From positions 1 through 8,254 of the forward strand of contig CAMAYW010000091.1 of NCBI GenBank assembly GCA_945862475.1: a stretch of DNA of 8,254 nucleotides, written 5' to 3'. Origin of the DNA: Bacteriovorax stolpii (GTDB taxonomy: Bacteria; Bdellovibrionota; Bacteriovoracia; Bacteriovoracales; Bacteriovoracaceae). This document shows, in pieces, positions 5,996 through 8,254 of the stretch. Position 1 is the first letter of the stretch, and every line of letters starts with the position of its first letter. A program made the translations under genes and the position numbers. The notes under the pieces are model-generated. The model worked only from the letters and a program-made list of their open reading frames with translations, ran no database searches and was not told the DNA's origin.

Positions 5996-6603
5996 ATTCT
6001 TTGTTCGATTTCTTTAATTTTTTTCTTTAGTCCAACAATTTCTTTTGTTAGTTGCCCCATTCTGTTCGCCATAATCAGTGCTGTTTCTCTTAAAAATTTT
6101 GCACCAAGAACGGGATGAAGTTCTAACATTTGTTCGAGGTCTGGTTTAAAAATCCCAAGAAGAATCGTATTTTCGGCGGCAACCGCCGTTGCCGTTCTGC
6201 GATTAAATTCTTCCAATAACCCCATTTCTCCAAAATATTGGCGTTTTTCTAGTTTAATCACTAGATCACCCTGATCATTGGCCTCGCGATTGTGATTGGT
6301 GTAAATATTAACTGCACCTGCAAAAATAAAATAAAACCCGTATCCTGTATCTCCTTGTCGAAAGACAACTTCATTTGCCTGGAATTCTCTTCTATGAAGA
6401 AATTTAGTGAAGAGTCTCACTTCGTTATCTGTAAATGAACTTAAGACAGATATTTTTTTAAAAAAATCATGATACGTTTCTTTGGACGTAAGATAGGAAA
6501 CAGGACTTGCATCCCAAAGATATTTTAGAAGTGGAATATCAAGCTTGTCCCCCGATGATTCACCTTTGGCCAATTTTTCTGCCATTTCCTTTTCATAACT
6601 CAT
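5992..6603 (-). CDS. Stand-alone cyclic-nucleotide-binding domain protein
   Basis: The 203-residue protein has a helical N-terminus (1-48), a CRP-type cyclic-nucleotide-binding domain (about 50-165) and a helical, charged C-terminus (about 166-203, ending GLKKKIKEIEQRI) that may form a coiled coil. The phosphate-binding cassette reads FGEMGLL (124-130) then RRTATA (135-140). It keeps the Glu and Arg that hold the ribose and phosphate of cAMP or cGMP, so ligand binding is plausible. There is no helix-turn-helix after the domain, so it is not a CRP-like transcription factor; it more likely regulates a partner protein directly. It has the best ribosome site of the inner operon genes (AAGGAG at 6609-6614, 5-nt spacer), and its ATG overlaps the stop of the BatE-like gene. 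Confidence 0.88.
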   Translation of the reverse strand: MSYEKEMAEKLAKGESSGDKLDIPLLKYLWDASPVSYLTSKETYHDFFKKISVLSSFTDNEVRLFTKFLHRREFQANEVVFRQGDTGYGFYFIFAGAVNIYTNHNREANDQGDLVIKLEKRQYFGEMGLLEEFNRRTATAVAAENTILLGIFKPDLEQMLELHPVLGAKFLRETALIMANRMGQLTKEIVGLKKKIKEIEQRI

Positions 6604-7256
6604 TTGAGCTCCTTGAGTCCATTTCGTTTAGTCCACCCTTCAAAGCGTGAAGGGTAAATGATTTTGATCCAGTCTTCTTTTTCTTGAGTAATGAGCATAA
6701 CTCCCAAAGGAATTTCACCCTTTTCTCTAAAAATAGAAGAAGGTCCCTCTTGAATAACCTTGGGGCCAATCACAATATATTTTTCCCAATTCTCAATCCA
6801 AAAATTTAATCCAACAAAGCTTAAGGAGCAAAGAAGAAAAAAGATCGCAGCTTTTAATTGATCTTTCTTTCTTGCTAACCAAATTGAGATCACGATGCCC
6901 AAAAGGGCGATGGTAGTGAAATATCCCTGAGATCCGATCATCCCCCCACGAGCGATGTAATCCGTCAAAGTTAAAGGGGACTCTAATTTTGTAACACCTA
7001 ATTTCGTTTCTACGAGTTCTTGATTGAGATTCAACTCCTGTGAACTAAATCCGTGACGCTCAGACATTAAAAGGTGATACCTTGCCTCTGGAAATTTTTC
7101 TAATTTAGCTAAGACACTACCCATATTGTAGTGCCAAAGTCCTTTGCTCACTTTGTTGGCCGAATTTTCTAATAACTTAAAGGCCCCAGAATAGTCCTTT
7201 TCGCTATACAGTTTCTCAACTGTTTTCAACACGTCTTCGATAGTAGTATCCTCCAA
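6600..7256 (-). CDS. BatE-like TPR–membrane–SH3 protein
   Basis: Architecture: two TPR-like units (about 7-35 and 38-71, with GLWHYNMGSVLAKLEKFPEA), a linker, two membrane segments (about 112-128 and 135-152) joined by a basic loop (RKKDQLK), and a C-terminal bacterial SH3-like domain (about 162-218, with DWIKIIYPSRFEGWTKR). TPR, membrane pair and SH3 in this order are the layout of BatE, a component of the Bat aerotolerance/envelope cluster; no batA-D genes are in the window. The start is uncertain. The longest frame opens at TTG (7254-7256) just below an in-frame stop at 7269-7271, but the gene's only strong ribosome site, GGAGG (7250-7254), lies downstream of that codon. No signal peptide is seen. 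First gene of the five-gene operon. Confidence 0.8.
   Translation of the reverse strand: MEDTTIEDVLKTVEKLYSEKDYSGAFKLLENSANKVSKGLWHYNMGSVLAKLEKFPEARYHLLMSERHGFSSQELNLNQELVETKLGVTKLESPLTLTDYIARGGMIGSQGYFTTIALLGIVISIWLARKKDQLKAAIFFLLCSLSFVGLNFWIENWEKYIVIGPKVIQEGPSSIFREKGEIPLGVMLITQEKEDWIKIIYPSRFEGWTKRNGLKELK
7250..7254 (-). promoter_or_regulatory. Shine-Dalgarno site that questions the start of the BatE-like gene
   Basis: A full GGAGG on the minus strand overlaps the TTG codon at 7254-7256. In-frame codons downstream are ATC at 7239-7241 (8-nt spacer) and GTG at 7230-7232 (17-nt spacer); no ATG, GTG or TTG sits at normal distance. The true start is thus either an atypical AUC, the distant GTG, or TTG with almost no leader. 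Confidence 0.5.
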
Positions 7257-7258
7257 AA

Positions 7259-7280
7259 GGTTTGGGTATTATCCCTTACC
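7259..7280. repeat. Imperfect palindrome centred on the divergent -10 element
   Basis: GGTTTGGG (7259-7266) and CCCTTACC (7273-7280) flank TATTAT (7267-7272). The arms match in six of eight positions, leaving only the central two bases of each arm unpaired. The core reads as a -10 on both strands (TATTAT on plus, GATAAT on minus). It could be an operator or a shared bidirectional promoter core; no regulator is identified. Confidence 0.4.
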
Positions 7281-7297
7281 GTTCGAGAAGAAATCAA
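7268..7297 (-). promoter_or_regulatory. Promoter of the five-gene minus-strand operon
   Basis: On the minus strand, TTGATT (7292-7297) and GATAAT (7268-7273, five of six to the -10 consensus) are separated by 18 bp. RNA would begin near 7261, only a few bases before TTG 7256. This further favours translation starting downstream of the GGAGG site. Confidence 0.55.
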
Positions 7298-7310
7298 GGA
7301 TTACGTCCAC

Positions 7311-7988
7311 ATGACACTGAGGACAATTGAGAGTCAGTTTTCTGAGGCACTTTTAAAACTTGGGCATGGGCCCAATTCACAAGATTTATCCCTTAATGGT
7401 CCCATTTCTCCATTGACTCACCCAAAAGTTTTATGGGCACAACTTCAGTTTCAAAATAACCCACAGCAAGAGGCTCCTAGATTCAGCATTCCGGACTGGA
7501 ATTATGAATGCTTCAAGGATCTAGCGGCTGCCAAAAATAAATATCCACAAATCTCTCTTCACTTGGTTGGAAAACCTTGGATGATAGATCGATTCCTAAG
7601 TGAAAAGAAAACTGAAGCAATCATCGATTTTAATGAGCTCGGGGCCGTCGTTATTTCTAAAGACCCATTGGAGCTTGAAGCAAAAAACGAACTCTGCGAT
7701 CACGTTCTTCCCCAAATGTTAAACTACGCACTGAGTCCTGAACTCTGGGGGACAAACGGAAAGTGGCCAAGATTTCATACTAGATTAAAAAAAATACTGC
7801 TAGAAAAGAACCTTCTACAGGGGCAAGAGTATTGTGGTTATTATCCTTTGAATATAGTTGCGAAGAAAATTGAAAACTCTGGTTTCTTAGGATCAGAGGT
7901 CGATAATACTTATCTTCTTGTGTTACCATGGTCATTCTCTTTAAGTGCCTTGGAAAAACTTGAAGAAGTGATAGAACGGGAGTTTTAA
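7311..7988 (+). CDS. Uncharacterised 225-residue protein upstream of astA-like gene
   Basis: I do not recognise this family. The product is soluble: no signal peptide and no membrane segment. The first 60 residues are Pro/Gln/Asn-rich (ISPLTHPKVLWAQLQF at 32-47) and look loosely folded. Residues about 60-225 are more regular, with hydrophobic strand-like stretches (ISLHLVGKPWMI at 81-92, GAVVISKD at 111-118, YLLVLPWSFS at 201-210), helices and scattered Trp. Two Cys (129 and 175) and one GYYP turn (176-179) show no known catalytic pattern. The ATG has AAGGA at 7296-7300, a rather long 10-nt spacer. The TAA stop is immediately followed by the ATG of the arginine N-succinyltransferase-like gene, so the two are almost certainly co-translated and may act together, possibly in arginine or amino-acid metabolism; that is inference from position only. 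Confidence 0.75.
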   Translation: MTLRTIESQFSEALLKLGHGPNSQDLSLNGPISPLTHPKVLWAQLQFQNNPQQEAPRFSIPDWNYECFKDLAAAKNKYPQISLHLVGKPWMIDRFLSEKKTEAIIDFNELGAVVISKDPLELEAKNELCDHVLPQMLNYALSPELWGTNGKWPRFHTRLKKILLEKNLLQGQEYCGYYPLNIVAKKIENSGFLGSEVDNTYLLVLPWSFSLSALEKLEEVIEREF

Positions 7989-8254
7989 ATGTTTGTTTTG
8001 AGATCTGTTCAACATAAAGATTTAAAAGATTTATTTAAATTAAGTAATATCATGAACTTTATTAATCTTCCTTCAGATGAAGAGTTAATTAGTTCAAAAA
8101 TTGACAGCTCCATTAAGAGTTTTAAACATCCCAGCTCTGATTTCTCCAAAAATTATTACATCTTTGTCCTTGAGGATTATGAAGCGGGTGAGGTTTTGGG
8201 TGTATCCATGATTCATGCGCAACATGGTACTGAAAATGAACCACATTTTTATCT
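7989..8254 (+). CDS. astA: Arginine N-succinyltransferase-like protein, 3' end missing
   Basis: AstA transfers succinyl from succinyl-CoA to arginine, the first step of the arginine succinyltransferase (AST) degradation pathway. Only 88 residues are visible. They match the family's N-terminus in order: MFVLRSVQHKDLKDLFKLS (1-19), the INLPSDEELISSKIDSSIKS stretch (25-44), then YIFVLEDYEAGEVLGVSMIH (59-78), the start of the acyltransferase beta-sheet. Family members are about 340 residues, so roughly three quarters lie beyond the window. The ATG directly follows the stop of the unknown gene and has GGGAG at 7978-7982 with a 6-nt spacer. In standard AST operons the neighbours are astC, astD, astB and astE; none is visible here. 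Related AstA/AruF paralogues in other bacteria may prefer ornithine, so the substrate is not certain. Confidence 0.85.
   Translation, partial: MFVLRSVQHKDLKDLFKLSNIMNFINLPSDEELISSKIDSSIKSFKHPSSDFSKNYYIFVLEDYEAGEVLGVSMIHAQHGTENEPHFY

Noticed and set aside
5992..6603. CRP/FNR-type transcription factor
   Set aside because: The C-terminus after the nucleotide-binding domain is a charged helical tail with no helix-turn-helix pattern.
1..8254. Phage, insertion sequence, CRISPR, toxin–antitoxin or other defence system
   Set aside because: No transposase, integrase, repeat–spacer series or tRNA-like sequence was seen. Genes are tightly packed, with no gap over about 130 bp, and similar in base composition throughout.

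Overview
The window (about 40% G+C by eye) looks like the chromosome of a flagellated Gram-negative bacterium, most likely a predatory bacterium of the Bdellovibrionota, Bacteriovorax/Halobacteriovorax side. This placement is inference. It rests on flagellar genes beside a csrA–fliW pair, a BamD-type outer-membrane assembly lipoprotein, a BatE-like TPR–SH3 membrane protein and low G+C. There is no taxonomic marker such as rRNA.

Left part (1-3470, + strand): the 3' part of flgK, then flgL 7 bp later, then csrA and fliW. FlgK and FlgL form the hook–filament junction. CsrA is a post-transcriptional repressor, and FliW is the protein that sequesters it until flagellin is secreted, so the block pairs late flagellar structure with late flagellar translation control. 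The 131-bp flgL–csrA gap and the csrA–fliW gap are dense in signals: a candidate promoter with a C7 spacer, two tandem hairpins, two AAGGA motifs, an anti-Shine-Dalgarno heptamer, an extended -10 promoter and a three-copy TACCAT/ATGGTA array at 15-bp spacing. A strong bidirectional terminator separates this block from the convergent genes on its right.

Middle part (3484-7256, - strand): five overlapping genes, in transcription order a BatE-like TPR–2TM–SH3 protein, a stand-alone cyclic-nucleotide-binding protein, an AI-2E/PerM-family membrane protein, a BamD-like lipoprotein and a soluble TPR protein. Three junctions are 4-bp ATGA overlaps and the last overlaps by 19 bp, so this is almost certainly one translationally coupled envelope-related operon.

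Right part (7311-8254, + strand): an unrecognised 225-aa protein whose stop codon directly abuts the ATG of an arginine N-succinyltransferase-like gene (astA family) cut by the window edge. A 54-bp divergent region holds a promoter and an imperfect palindrome centred on the -10.

I found no phage, insertion sequence, CRISPR array, RNA gene or defence system. Most genes are ordinary family members. The points worth a second look are regulatory (csrA/fliW leaders, divergent promoter), the start of the BatE-like gene, the C-terminal extension of FliW and the unknown gene coupled to astA.
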